Shown: positions 23,906 to 35,200 of the stretch, in pieces
Layout: each line of letters begins with the position of its first letter
Position numbering within the stretch: the first letter of the stretch is position 1
DNA from: Gautieria morchelliformis
Lineage: Eukaryota; Basidiomycota; Agaricomycetes; Gomphales; Gomphaceae
Direction: 5' to 3'
Length of the DNA: 64,000 nucleotides
Assembly: GCA_015179125.1 (NCBI GenBank)
Contig: WHVA01000204.1
Span: forward strand, 62,001 to 126,000
Notes under the pieces: generated by a model
What the model saw: the letters and a program-made list of their open reading frames with translations, nothing else
The model's database searches: none
Told to the model about the DNA's origin: nothing
Program-made: the position numbers and the translations under genes

Positions 23906-24060
23906 AGATCAGTTGCTCTGCTGTCCCTCTGGTAAATATTGTCATTTCATTTCACTTTGTTGGCCTATTTTAAATAGAGGTCAATAGATTCCCCTGAGTT
24001 TGCCTTGGTCTGCTTGCAATGTAAGTCTGATATTGACAGCTTTATTCTCTCTCTACTCTT

Positions 24061-25247
24061 ATGCCTGCATTTATCAGGGATCCATCTACTCCAGAGAGTA
24101 ACTGTCAGTGGGAGCGTGCACAGGCGAGGGAGGCACAGTGGGTAATGACACCACACACTGATCGGAGAGCGCATATCAGAGCTCGGGACCAGTCACCCCC
24201 CCCACCCCCACCTTTTGCGATCCCTCATCCTCCTCCAGGAAGCAATGTTGCCGATCCTTTTCAACAACCTGTTGCTGGGCCGCCACACCCTCCCACACTT
24301 GCACCATCCTCACGTCAACAGCCACCACGCCCCCCCATGCTTGCACCATCATCACATCAACAACCTGTTGCTGGGCCATCACACCCTCCCATGCTTGCAC
24401 CATCATCATGTCAACAACCTGTTGCTGGGCTGTCACGCCCTCCCACGCTTGCACATCGTCACGTCAACAACCTGTTGCTGGGCCATCACGCCCTCGCATG
24501 ATTGCACCATCATCATGTCAACAACCTGTTGCTGGGCCATCACGCCCTCCCACGCTTGCACATCATCACATCAACAACCTGTTGCTGGGCCGTCACACCC
24601 TCCCATGCTTGCACCATCATCACGTCAACAACCTGTTGCTGGGCTGTCATGCCCTCCCACACTTGCACCATCGTCATGTCAACAACCTGTTGCTGGGCCA
24701 TCACGCCCTCCCACGCTTGCACATCGTCACGTCAACAACCTGTTGCTGGGCCATCACGCCCTCGCATGATTGCACCATCATCATGTCAACAACCTGTTGC
24801 TGGGCCATCACGCCCTCCCACGCTTGCACATCATCACATCAACAACCTGTTGCTGGGCCGTCACACCCTCCCATGCTTGCACCATCATCACGTCAACAAC
24901 CTGTTGCTGGGCTGTCATGCCCTCCCACACTTGCACCATCGTCACGTCAACAACCTGTTGCTGGGCCATCACATCCTCCTGATCCCAGTCTCAGAGTGCA
25001 GGTGGCAGCCCTCCTTGCTCAGAAAGCAGCTCTCCCTCCATTACAGCCTGTGAGAAGAAATCAGCCAGACCCTATACAGCCAGCACCTGTAGTAGGTTCT
25101 TCATTTATTGCAGATTTGTGTGCTCAGGCAGATCAGCAGGCTGCTATATTGCAGCAATTTGAAAGATGTAGATGGGGGGGTAATCCTCCTGTTGTGGGTT
25201 CTGCAGGAGTGGCAGCATTGCAGGCCCAGGCTAATGCAATCAGGTAA
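24061..25247 (+). CDS. Helitron N-terminal Pro/Gln-rich region
   Basis: The frame opening at 24061 (MPAFIRDPSTPES) begins the Helitron protein's N-terminal region and passes through an 18-residue repeat of the type QQPVAGPSHPPMLAPSS. Because some repeat units are 53 bp and others 54 bp, the frame moves between two phases; the frame from 24408 carries on to 25247 (AALQAQANAIR). The low-complexity N-terminal region is usual in fungal Helitrons. Whether one continuous protein was ever made from this copy is doubtful. Confidence 0.6.
24262..24985 (+). repeat. 13-unit minisatellite with higher-order period
   Basis: Thirteen copies of cctgttgctgggc spaced about 53-54 bp (the second interval is longer because a unit is altered). 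Units 4-8 recur as units 9-13 with the same private variants (for example gccctcgcatgattgc in units 4 and 9), giving a higher-order period of about 268 bp. Some units lack one base. Confidence 0.9.
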
Positions 25248-25274
25248 GAGGAAGATGCAATTATCAGACTTCCA

Positions 25275-25853
25275 TTGGTACCACCTCATCCACCACCACC
25301 TCCCAATCCTCAGCCACTCCCTGCACCTCCTCAGCCACTCCCTGCACCTCCTCAGCCACCCCCTGCACCTCAGCTGCCTCCTCCACTCCCCATACCTCAG
25401 CAACATCCTCAGCGACCTTGGCGCGGTGCTCAGCGACCTCCTCCTATTCCACTAGGTCACTCTCAAATAATTGAGGCAGATGTGCAGCCTTATGATCTGG
25501 GTCCCATGGAAGTGGCCTGTCCTAAATGTGGAGCATTACACTGGTTTGCAGAGCGTCTGCAAAGCTCTACAAATGCGGAGGACCATTTTGGTGATTGCTG
25601 TACGAAAGGAAAGGTGCAGCTTCCAAAGCTGCCAGTGCCCCCTCAGCCTTTGAGATGGCTCTTAGAAGGCCAAGACCCTGAGGCAAAAGAGTTTTGCCAG
25701 AATATCAGGCAGTATAATGCTGCATTGGCATTCACTTCCTTGGGGGCCAACTTTGATAAAGATTTGCTTCGGGCGGGTCGTGGTCCATATGTCCTCAAGT
25801 TACAGGGTGAACTGGAGACTTGCAGGAAATGCTCTTGGTCTGCAATCATCATG
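25275..25853 (+). CDS. Helitron protein, Pro-rich linker and CxxC segment
   Basis: Contains a run of PPQPLPAPPQP repeats, then the segment VACPKCGALHWFAERL and the later DCCTKGK, a zinc-binding pattern that comes before the Helitron_like_N domain in this family, and NIRQYNAALAFTSLGANF. After LQGELE the expected sequence leading into the Rep domain is shortened, so a small internal deletion with a frame change lies near 25820. Confidence 0.75.
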
Positions 25854-27763
25854 TCGCCATATATAAACAAGCAGCTGAGAGGCTCAGAGATCAGGGCCAG
25901 AATGGTGAGATCCAGGCAAGGCTCACATACAGGGAATACAGGGATCCTAGGAGGTATAATATCCCTACTGCAGATGAGATTGCAGTGGTTCTTCCTGGAG
26001 ATGGCATCAATCCTGAACCTATGGATATTATTGTCCAGCTCAAAGGTGGACCTTTCAGAAGGGTATTGGATACCAATCCAAACTATGCCTCTCTTCACTA
26101 TGTCTTGCTCTTTCCCAGGGCAGATTTGGGATGGAAACCAGGTATTCCTTATCGTGAGCCAGAGGCCAACCCAAACAGACGGGGGCAGGTGACCCAAATT
26201 CAGTACCATTCATATCGTCTCTTCCAAAGGAGAGAAGAACCTACAACACTCCTGCGTGCTGGCAAATTATTCCAGCAGTACATTGTAGACTGTTGGGCCT
26301 CTGTGGAGCAAAGCAGGCTGAGGTGGATCATGACAAATCAACACACTCTGCATGCTGAGGTGTATAACCAGATGGTGGATGCGTTTAATCGCAATAACAA
26401 TGGCAGTGATGAAAACAGCTTGGGCACAAAATCCATTCTGCCTGCCACATTTCAAGGAGGGACACAGGACATGCAGCAAAACCTGCAGAACTCTCTGGCC
26501 ATTTCAAGGAAGTTTGGTGTGGCCGATCTCTTTATTACCATGACTGCCAATCCCAAGTGGCAGGAGATATTGGATGCATTGTTACCTGGACAAACACCTC
26601 AGGACAGACCTGACTTGGTGTCACGGGTGTTCCAGCTCAAAAAGAAATACCTCATCGACTTGATTGTCAAGGAAAAGATTTTTGGGCAAACCGTTGCTCG
26701 CGTCCACACCATTGAATTCCAGAAAAGGGGACTCCCACACATGCATATTCTTATCTGGTTTGCAAGAGATTCCAAGATCAGGCATCCACATGAGGTGGAT
26801 TCTATGATTTCAGCAGAGTTCCCTGATCCAGAGACACATCCCATCCTCTACCGCTTGGTCTGTGAGCTGATGACACATAGTCGGAAAAGCTGGGTAACAG
26901 CCTTGAGAGGCCAGAGATTGTGGCCGGAGAAATGGGCAGACGGAAATGCGGGACACACATCCTGCATGGAAAATGGCAATTGCAACAAAAACCTCCCAAA
27001 GCCCTTCTGTGAGGAAACCAGTCTGAACGAGGATGGATATCCTCGATATCGTCATCGCAATGATGGAAGGCAGCACAATGTCAGGGGCAACATGCTGGAC
27101 AACAGATGGGTTGTTCCATACTCTGCTCTGCTTTTGCTCAAATGCCTGTGTCACATCAACGCTGAACTTGCCATCAATGTGAGGTGTATCAAGTATATCC
27201 ACAACTATCTCTACAAGGGCCATGATCGGACAACGATTGAGTTAGGTCTCAGCAAGGATGAAATTAAGCAGTACCTGGACGCTTGCTATGTCAGTGCTCA
27301 TGAGGCCTATTGGAGGTTTCTGGAGCGGGAAATTCACACCCAGGTGCCTGCAGTCATTGCACTGCCAGTCCATGAAAAGGACCACCACATGATCATCTTT
27401 GGTCCCAATGAGGATGTGGACAACATCCTCATTAGGGCTGAGGTGAAAAAGACACCGCTCATGGCTTACTTTGAGGCCAATGATATCTACCCTGAAGCAT
27501 GTGATCTGCTCTATGTGGAGTTTCGCAGTTTACCTGGCAATCAGAGGAAAAGGTATGGACACCACGCCAAGGAGGTTATAGCATTGGTCGCCTTCACTTT
27601 GCAAGCCCCAAATCAGGAGAGAGATTTTTTGTGCGCACTCTCCTCACAGTGGTCAAGGGGGCTAGATCCTTTGAGGAGCTTAGGTCAGTGGATGGCATAC
27701 ACTATGCTACTTACAAGGAGGCCTGTTGTGCAAGGGGACTTCTGGATGACGATCAGGAGCTGA
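25820..27763 (+). CDS. Helitron Rep (HUH endonuclease) domain
   Basis: About 647 codons. Contains the Helitron_like_N domain (YREYRDPRRYNIPTADEIAV onwards), the HUH metal-binding motif in KRGLPHMHILIW, and the region with the catalytic tyrosines, CIKYIHNYLYKGHD. In the element the HUH domain nicks and joins single strands during rolling-circle transposition. The frame then shifts near 27620: the true continuation (RTLLTVVKGARSFEEL...EASAMKTGAQL) is in the next frame to 27810, where the foreign insert starts. The helicase domain is not reached. Confidence 0.85.
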   Translation: MQEMLLVCNHHVAIYKQAAERLRDQGQNGEIQARLTYREYRDPRRYNIPTADEIAVVLPGDGINPEPMDIIVQLKGGPFRRVLDTNPNYASLHYVLLFPRADLGWKPGIPYREPEANPNRRGQVTQIQYHSYRLFQRREEPTTLLRAGKLFQQYIVDCWASVEQSRLRWIMTNQHTLHAEVYNQMVDAFNRNNNGSDENSLGTKSILPATFQGGTQDMQQNLQNSLAISRKFGVADLFITMTANPKWQEILDALLPGQTPQDRPDLVSRVFQLKKKYLIDLIVKEKIFGQTVARVHTIEFQKRGLPHMHILIWFARDSKIRHPHEVDSMISAEFPDPETHPILYRLVCELMTHSRKSWVTALRGQRLWPEKWADGNAGHTSCMENGNCNKNLPKPFCEETSLNEDGYPRYRHRNDGRQHNVRGNMLDNRWVVPYSALLLLKCLCHINAELAINVRCIKYIHNYLYKGHDRTTIELGLSKDEIKQYLDACYVSAHEAYWRFLEREIHTQVPAVIALPVHEKDHHMIIFGPNEDVDNILIRAEVKKTPLMAYFEANDIYPEACDLLYVEFRSLPGNQRKRYGHHAKEVIALVAFTLQAPNQERDFLCALSSQWSRGLDPLRSLGQWMAYTMLLTRRPVVQGDFWMTIRS

Positions 27764-27810
27764 GGTTGTGTCTCCAGGAAGCCAGTGCCATGAAAACAGG
27801 TGCTCAGCTC

Positions 27811-28873
27811 TTTTGGATTAAGATGTTAATTAGTGCCTTTCAATGAATAGAATCTATTGCTCAGTTACTGGAACCACTATGTTCGCCCCTCTTCTGTGGG
27901 CTGACTAAGCCTTTCGAGGCACGTCCAGCACTGATGAATGAGAGTCACGTGACCGTGTCGACAGAAGAATGGTGTCGATCCAAGGGATAACGAAATCAAA
28001 AGCGTTCGCTTTTAAGATAGTATAGTGTAAACAGTGATAGTAGACCCTCGACGAATATTTGGAATAAACTATCAAGATCTGAGTTCTGTAGCTATCAAAC
28101 AAGACTACAGTAATTTCAGGAGGCAGAATAATTGATTCTGGATGATTTCGTTCATACATTTGTACTAGCTATTTATACTATGTTGATAGTAACTACTAGT
28201 GTTCAAGATATTAGACAGATGGGTCGAAAAGCTGTTTGTAGCTAAGGAATGACTAATTTATAGTCATAAAGTCATGGGGTGATGGGGATGGTGTCAGGAT
28301 TGTCTGGGCTTTGGAATAGAGATCTGTACCTAGTATACAAAGCCCCTGTCCACATGATGTTAAGATAGTAGTCAGTCAGACGTGTCATGGGGTTCAAATA
28401 GAAAAATGAAGCTGAGTTTACCCTGCCCAGCATATATGCTGGGCTTGGAGATGGGGCCGCTATCTCTGTGCCCTTTCTGTGGGGCAGCTAATTGAGTATG
28501 TGTGCTGCGGATGACATTCTCAGGTCGCTCCACAGCACCCTATATTCCTGCGCAGTCTATTGTCCTCTGCGGCGTTTGGTGCCCGCACCCCTCGGTGCCT
28601 ATGGCCTGGTGCCTGTCGACGGCATGGCCGATGCCATCACTCGATAGGCGCGCCGTCCCTGATCGACCGCACGTGGTCGATGCCCGAACTCCTGTACATT
28701 ACCTGATCTATGGATAATATAGCATGTCGTAAATTCATGTGATCGTCGTCTGCACCGACGTCTATCATAAATGTCATTTCTGTTTCTTTTTTGATCTTTT
28801 TCTTTTTTCTTTCTTTATTAGTTTCTTTTATATATAAATGATTTGAAATGAGATAGTTGCGTTTATCACAACA
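27811..28873. mobile_element. 1063-bp insertion in the Helitron, unclassified
   Basis: The Helitron reads ...GAQL up to 27810 and resumes with LRHLFATILGHC from 28877, so the insert is bounded exactly. AGCTC occurs on both sides (27806-27810 and 28874-28878), a 5-bp target-site duplication. The right end is ...CACAACA but the left end is TTTTGG, so the TG...CA rule of a solo LTR is met on one side only; no terminal inverted repeat is visible. It holds no recognised gene. Confidence 0.7.
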
Positions 28874-29100
28874 AGCTCAGACATCTCTTTGCCACCATCC
28901 TTGGCCATTGCAATCCATCGCAGCCTGGCAGACTATGGGATGGCTTCAAGGAGCACATATGTGATGATCTCAGACATCAGCTCCAAATCAGACACCATAT
29001 GCAGGATCCACAGGATGATCAGGTTTATGATTTTGGCCTCTTTCTCTTGGATAAAATCCTCCAGCAGGGTGGAATGTCCTTGAGCAGCTTTGACCTTACC
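28874..29100 (+). CDS. Helitron C-terminal piece after the insertion
   Basis: Continues the Helitron protein: LRHLFATILGHCNPSQP, LWDGFKEHICDDLRHQL and YDFGLFLLDKILQQGGMSL, the segment that normally links the Rep and helicase domains. It runs out at about 29095, and the helicase motifs are absent. Confidence 0.75.
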
Positions 29101-29332
29101 GATGTGTTTGACCTAAACCCCCGCGTGAAGCGCAGGTACCCACCTAGTAATACCAGTGGTCCCCTTAGGGACACACTGTACAGTTCATGTGTGGGAACCA
29201 GCCAGCGGTTCCCATTGCATCTTACCTTACACTGTCACTACGTAGCATCCAGAATACCACTCATTGGTCAAGTTCTGTCTGCTCTTGTGACAAGAGGCTT
29301 AATATATACATCTTTACAGAGATAGTCATTTC

Positions 29333-29790
29333 TCAAAGGCAGAGGAGAGCGGAGAAGCCAGTGAGCAGCATGGTTAGGAAGAGAAGATTGTCATGTGAGC
29401 TGGAACAGTGAGCATGAATGAGTGTAGAAAGGTTGTCAGAGGAAAGGGCACACTTTTGGTGCAGAGTGGCACAACCGCAACACTTTTTCAAGCCAGCAAG
29501 ACAATGGATGACAATTGGAGAATTGCATGAACTGCAGACATCAGGGAAATGCAGTAGAAGACAGTTGCAGATACCAGAGAGGTAGGTGGAAACAGAGGAT
29601 GGTTTGATGTGGTGGGACAAAAAGGGGACGAAGTAGCTAAGGGTGTCAGGAGTAGCATTGATGGGAAAGTTATGGAGTTTGCAAAAATTAAGGTAGGATT
29701 GAAAGTGAGGCGCTGGGCATTGCGAGATGGCAAAGGCAAGATCTGATACTATGCAGAGTTCCTCATAGAAAAAGATGTGGAAAGATGGAG
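29333..29790 (-). pseudogene. tyrosine recombinase (crypton-type), N-terminal half
   Basis: Minus strand from about 29730: the frame with CKLHNFPINATPDTLSYF leads into SHHIKPSSVSTYLSGICN, LHFPDV, GLKKCCG and SSHDNLLFLTMLLTGFSALL. This is the core-binding (SAM-like) domain of the recombinase family, ending just where the catalytic domain should begin (normally ...RLGELTWPD). The catalytic part is found on the same strand at 22400-23210. The 6.1 kb between them is Helitron, so one recombinase gene has been split. Confidence 0.7.
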
Positions 29791-30044
29791 GCCGTTAAGG
29801 AATAGGTGAGAAGAAAGCGAATGAGCTGAGGAACGTAAAAGCCCATCATGTTAAGGGATGCATTGCAGAAATAGTTAAATAAATGTCAGTGGGACTCCAT
29901 ATGACAGAATTGAGGAGGCAGAGGCCATCTGATCTCGATGGTGTCCGTGAGCCAATTAAGGTCAGAGATGACAGTGCAATTGAGATGGAGGGTGGCTTTA
30001 GGGATGGATTTGCGAGTGATTTTTCTGTAAGATGACTGGAGAGC

Positions 30045-31497
30045 AGGGTGCTGTCAAGATTGGATTTTAGGCGTTAATATTGTGTATTAGTGAACACAGT
30101 GAATATCTGAATGGCTTGTGCAAGGAAGTGTGTAGTTCGGTGAATAAGATGCACCAATAAATGTTTAGAAGGTAAGAGGGCTGCCTGAATGGAGCTCGCC
30201 CTATCTACAGTCGTAGCGAAATAGCAGTGATACTCGACAATGTAATGTACAAGGTCTCACGGAAGGTTGTCTAATAGTAACAATCCTTTCGCCGGCGAAG
30301 GTGCTCCTTTGGAGCCCTTCACCAATAGCACCAACAATGGTATGAAGACTAAAGTAGTGAAGGCGAAGTACAAAAACTCACCATTGGTGCTTAAGTCTTC
30401 CTCTAGTTAATAGTCTATAGAAGAGGGCTCAAGATGATAGTCACAGTGAGGTCAGGTTTTGCACAAGATAGATGTATGATAATTGAACTGCAGAATATAC
30501 ATGCAAATGTAAACTACTTATACCGAATGTGTTGGGTGCATTTATGCTCCTGCACCAAAATCAAGCATAATATATTCGATTTATTGTATGGTGTTCCAAT
30601 CTCTTCTCACATTGTTCTTGTACCATGCATCCATTTCTCTGATTATTTTCGAAATTTTCCAGTCACTCCCTACCTCTCCATTTTATTTTGTTAGTTCTAT
30701 TTTCACAGGCGGCTGCACCCAGCGGAGTCTGAAATGACTTCGACGCGCGAGCTCTTGGGCGCTAAAGGGTTGGGTAGTAGTACATGCACAGTGAGACAGA
30801 TTTCCCCCTCTCTCAGTGACAACTAAATTCACTGAGAGAGGCAAGTAAATTAGTCTAGTATTCTTTCGATTTATTGACCTAGAAATCCTCTGTAGTGAAT
30901 TAATTTCTAGTCTATTCTTTTGAGAAACAAGTCCATACCTACTGCCTACAATTCCTGTCTACTACAGAATGCTCATATGATGTCAGCGAATAGGACAGAG
31001 GCCGTTGTGAGTCAGGGTTGGATAGGGGTGCGCAGTCAGGGTACAAATAGATGAAACACATATACAATAGAACTAAGGAGAAGTGTGAACATGAAACATC
31101 GGGGAGGAAAGAGGATAAAGGTACCTATGTAAGAAAACATGCCTTGAGACCCGCTACATGTTACCCTGCACGGACTCTTCATCTGCTGGGTTGATCCCAC
31201 ATGACCTACGGGTAGGACGTCCTGTGAATGCATCCCGGGCATATGAACACCTAAAAGGGGTTGGATCGAGAAGATGATGGGACCAGTGATGAACCATCAC
31301 GCCAGGTAAGGGGTGTCAATCGTGTTTGATGTCAAAGGACGTCGATCATCCTTTGATGGCGCGGCTATGGCGAATGACGCGAACAGCGAAGACAAATCGC
31401 CGAACTTGGCGAAGGGTGATTGGAGCAAACATAGAGGTGGAGTGAGGAATGGGATGACAGAGTGACTGGGTATAGGAAATAAACGTGTCATGACATA
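30045..31497 (+). mobile_element. non-autonomous DNA element, copy A
   Basis: Inverted relative of 54340-55613: shared words include cggcgaaggtgctcc, gtatgataattgaactg, gtcagcgaatagg, gataggggtgcgcagtca, gactcttc and gttgatccc. The ends are ...gctgtcaagattgg on the left and cgtgtcatgaca on the right. Its length without the solo LTR inserted at 30540-30966 is about 1.0 kb. No transposase is visible, and its superfamily is unknown. Confidence 0.65.
30540..30966 (+). mobile_element. solo LTR
   Basis: 427 bp starting TGTTGGGTGC and ending CTACTACA, flanked on both sides by GAATG (30535-30539 and 30967-30971). The related copy of the host element (54340-55613) has the empty site (tatatcgaatgctcg). 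A second solo LTR of the same family is at 59694-60188. Near its middle it holds a stem-loop ctctctcagtga/tcactgagagag. The element looks whole as a solo LTR; the internal part was lost by recombination between LTRs. Confidence 0.85.
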
Positions 31498-31499
31498 AT

Positions 31500-32200
31500 G
31501 GAGGAGAGAGTCGATGGATGGCGATGCACGTGGCAAGGCCCATGAAGAGGCACCAGATGTGAGCTGCGCTGCAGGTGCCAAACTCCATGCAGTGGTTGCT
31601 TTGAAGTGCCAAGGGGGCAGTTTGTGGTGCTGAGCATGGACGTTGTGCAATATCAATCCAAAGTCTTGCAAGTTGTTGAAATGGACAGAGGAGTCATCTC
31701 TTGTGTAATGTATTCAGGTTGGGAGCAGGGTTCCTTAAACGAGCACTGCTGCATAGAAATTTTCAGGTAGACAGACATGGGTGGAGTGGACAAAAGACAA
31801 GAATGGGGGGCACATCATCAAGGCACACGCAGGTGGAACAGGAACAGGGCCCAACTCATAGTCACTACTAAGTCCGAGAATAAAATCAACTAAGCAAAGA
31901 TTTCAAGGCAAATGAAATAGATCGTAGGAAAAATAGACCATGTGTGAAACCGCCGTGATGCACTCACTATACATATTCCTGTGCTGTGCCTCCCCAGCAC
32001 ATGCACTAGGTTGACACCACAGTTGTATCAATCCATGGTGAGTAATGGTGAAAGGCACATTATTGTGTAATGCTCCCCACATGCACCACTTTCTGGAGCA
32101 ACATAAGCCGAAAATCTACAAGAACTTACAGGAAGGCTGAATCACACTCTATTTGTGCGTTTAATTCCAGTGTTATTATCTTCACGCGACTTCAATCCAT
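31500..32200. other. intergenic; upstream of the NLR gene
   Basis: No supported gene. The 5' exons of the NLR (the start of its C2-like domain) should lie here if they are present, but no convincing exon was found. Confidence 0.4.
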
Positions 32201-32206
32201 GCCCAG

Positions 32207-35200
32207 AAAAGACTTGCATGGGTCCTCCGTATTACACATCAAAGTCTACGGGCATTGTATCTTTACACATGATGAATGCATCGGCTTTGCAAAGGAGAGG
32301 ATTGAGATACTGGTTGCAGAGGGAGCAATAGGAGGTCAGCCCTCGTCGCTCGACGATTGAGTGCACACCTAATCATTGAACACAGCAGCCGTTCCCCGCA
32401 CTCTGCACAAATCCGATAAGGCAGGGAACATGCATGAGGTTCAGACTGTCGTAGAGGTCACTCTCACCTCTTTCAAGACGTCCGATGAGGTGCAGGAGCC
32501 CGAGTTGAGAAAAGCAGTCAACGAAGCGACAGCCGCCGTTGATAATATGAACCCCACGCCGTCCCTGCCTATTGGTCCAGGGAATGTGGTCGACGGCGCC
32601 ACTTCCATCACCAATACTGCCATCTTGATAATGTTGGCTTGGGGCTCCCTCTTGGACAATATCAGGCTGTTTACCAAGATCGTAGATAAGGCCTCAGAGG
32701 TATAGTTCAAACGCCGGGGGTCTCCCAGGTCATCCGATTGACACGGCGTGCTTTGATTCTAGATCCATCCTTATGCGAAAGCGGCATGGTCTATCCTGTC
32801 TCTTGCACACAAGGTATGTCTGACATCCACCAGTTGGATAGATATAGCTGACATCTGGGGTTGACTCTATTTAGATGATCATTGATCAGATGGACCGGAA
32901 TGATAGCATCCATGGTCTTGCGAATATTATTGGGGACACATATGCATTCGTCCAACTGGCAGAGCCATTGGAGAAAATTGAATCGCAGAAGCCAATTATC
33001 TTAGCCTTGGCGCAACAGACGTTAGAGTGCAGCTACTTTGTCCACGCCTACGCAAAAACAGAGGGCTTTTGTATGCTGGACCCACTGTCAGGGAGTCATA
33101 GGTGATTACCATCATTCAGGGAAAAGAACTGCCAAAAATCTAGTGTCGGATGTCGACAGCAAGGTCAAACAATACCAGGAATCTTTCGACACACTCAAGT
33201 TGGAGTTGCAATGACTTGGCATGATTCATACTGAAATCATGGTACAACGTGTTGAAAGCGTTGTACAAAGTGTTGAAATCACTGGACTACATGTTCTGAA
33301 TGTTGTCGGGGAAATCGGCGAGTTTTCTGATTTTGTGGCCTTTGCCCAGGCTAATACACTTTGCAACCAGCCGGGGAAGTTCAACTTAATGACATGCCCT
33401 ATGCAAATGGAGCTGGTTTCGATCCTAATAAAGGATGTCTACCGGGTACTCGGGAGAAGGTTATTGTGGAGATATGGGAGTGGGTCCACCAGGATAGTGA
33501 CCATCCCCCCGGATATTTTTATTGAATGACGTTGCGGGTGCCGGCAAGTCTGCAATAGCTCATGAGGTTGCTAAATGATTTGACATGCTCAAACATCTTG
33601 GATCGTCCTATTGTTTTGACCATGCTCGCCAGGCAGAATGCTTCCCGAGTAATCTCTTTAGCACAATTGCTCACAGTCTGGCTGATCTGGATCCTGAACA
33701 CAAGGCATCTTTATTGGAAGTGGTTCGTGACAATCCAGAACTTCGGACCACATTTGTGCCTAGCAAGCAGTTCAAGAGGTTCATTCTCAATCCTGCCAAG
33801 GACTTAACCACCGTCGGACCGACGGTGATCGTCATTGATGCATTAGATGAGAGCGGAGATCTGGAGTCTCGCCGGGCTCTCTTGTCTGTTCTTGGCAACG
33901 AAGCTGCGGAACTGCCGTCCAATCTCCGTGTTCTAATCACTTCCTGCACCGAAGATGACATCCTGGAGGCCCTTCTGGGGAAGACGCATGTCCTTTCCAG
34001 GTCCTTAAAAGATATTGACCCGAACCCCGCCCAAGCCGTCACACACTTTGTGGAAGACCAATTATGTGACATTAAGGGCCTCGAGAAGAAATGGCCGAAC
34101 AAAGATTGGTGTCGATTATTAGTCGAGAAATCCGAAGGTCACTTTCAATGGGCATCCACTGCTTGGTGTTTTGTCAAAGGAGATGGGAAGCATGGTCACA
34201 ATCCTGTTAAGCAACTGGAGGAGGTTTTAGACAAGAACGTCTGTGGGATGGATAACCTGTATCTCGGTATCCTCACACAGATATTCGGGGATAGCAGTGA
34301 CTTGATGGACGATGTCAAGGATCGCTTTCGCTTAGTGATGGGCTGCATGTTGACTGCCAAAGAACCCCTCTCAATGTCTGCCCTGCAGAAGCTATGCAAC
34401 GAAGATGAGTCGGGTACTGAGGTTGATGATATAGTTGGACCCATGGGCGCTCTTTTGAGCCTTCCTACTCAAGAATGTGACCCGATCAGTCTGCTGCACA
34501 TGCCGTTTTGTGACTTCTTGACAGATTGCAACCGGAGTGGATCATATTACATCCACACATCTTTACACCATGACGGCCTTACGCGCTCATCCTTGCGCGT
34601 GATGAAGGATGAACTTTGTTTCAACATTTGTCAGCTTGAAACTTCACATCTGCGCAACGACAACATTGTCGACTTGGAGACACCGACCAAGAACAATATA
34701 TCCTCCCAGCTTTCCTACTCTTGCCGTTTTTGGGCGGACCACATTCATGCCACCACCTTTACGCCGGAATTTGGTGCAAAGGCCATGGAGTTTTTCGAGA
34801 CTAATCTACTCTACTGGCTAGAAGTTTTGAGTTTGATCAAGAAGTTATCCAATGCATCAGCAGCGCTCTCGTCAATAATGGAGTGCCCGAGTTGTTATGA
34901 GCTCCGACGTGAGTCTAATGAACTTCAGGATAATGACATTAGGGCATTCGTAGCGGATACCTGCAATTTTTTACATGCATTTGGGAGTGTAATCTCTCAG
35001 AGTGCTCTCCATCTCTATTTGTCGGCACTCCCATTTTCACCTGAAAGGTCCAAACTATGTGAGACTTACCTACCACGATTTCCACGACTACTCCGCATCA
35101 AGACCAGGAAAGCGACGACGTGGCTACCTATTCAAACTGTTCTGGTAGGCCACACCCACTGGGTCACGTCGGTGGTGTTCTCGCATGACGACAAGCGCAT

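Larger units (their letters stand above)
23215..29325 (+). mobile_element. Helitron, interrupted and degraded
   Basis: Rolling-circle DNA transposon. Its Rep (HUH nuclease) region is well kept at 25820-27763; the N-terminal Pro-rich and Cys-containing parts are at 24061-25850; a small C-terminal piece survives at 28879-29095 after a 1.06-kb insertion. The PIF1-type helicase domain that should follow is missing. Edges are set by where the split recombinase gene stops and resumes; classic 5'-TC and CTRR ends were not pinned down. A 10-bp perfect stem-loop (GCTGCACAGC, 23251-23278) and a 7-bp stem (GGGAACC, about 29195) lie near the two edges. Confidence 0.75.

Noticed and set aside
24262-24985. 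Regular repeats resembling a CRISPR array
   Set aside because: The units are contiguous 53-54-bp tandem repeats without unique spacers, inside a Helitron coding region of a fungal genome.
33671-34102. 143-codon minus-strand frame
   Set aside because: Antisense shadow of the NLR NACHT exon.
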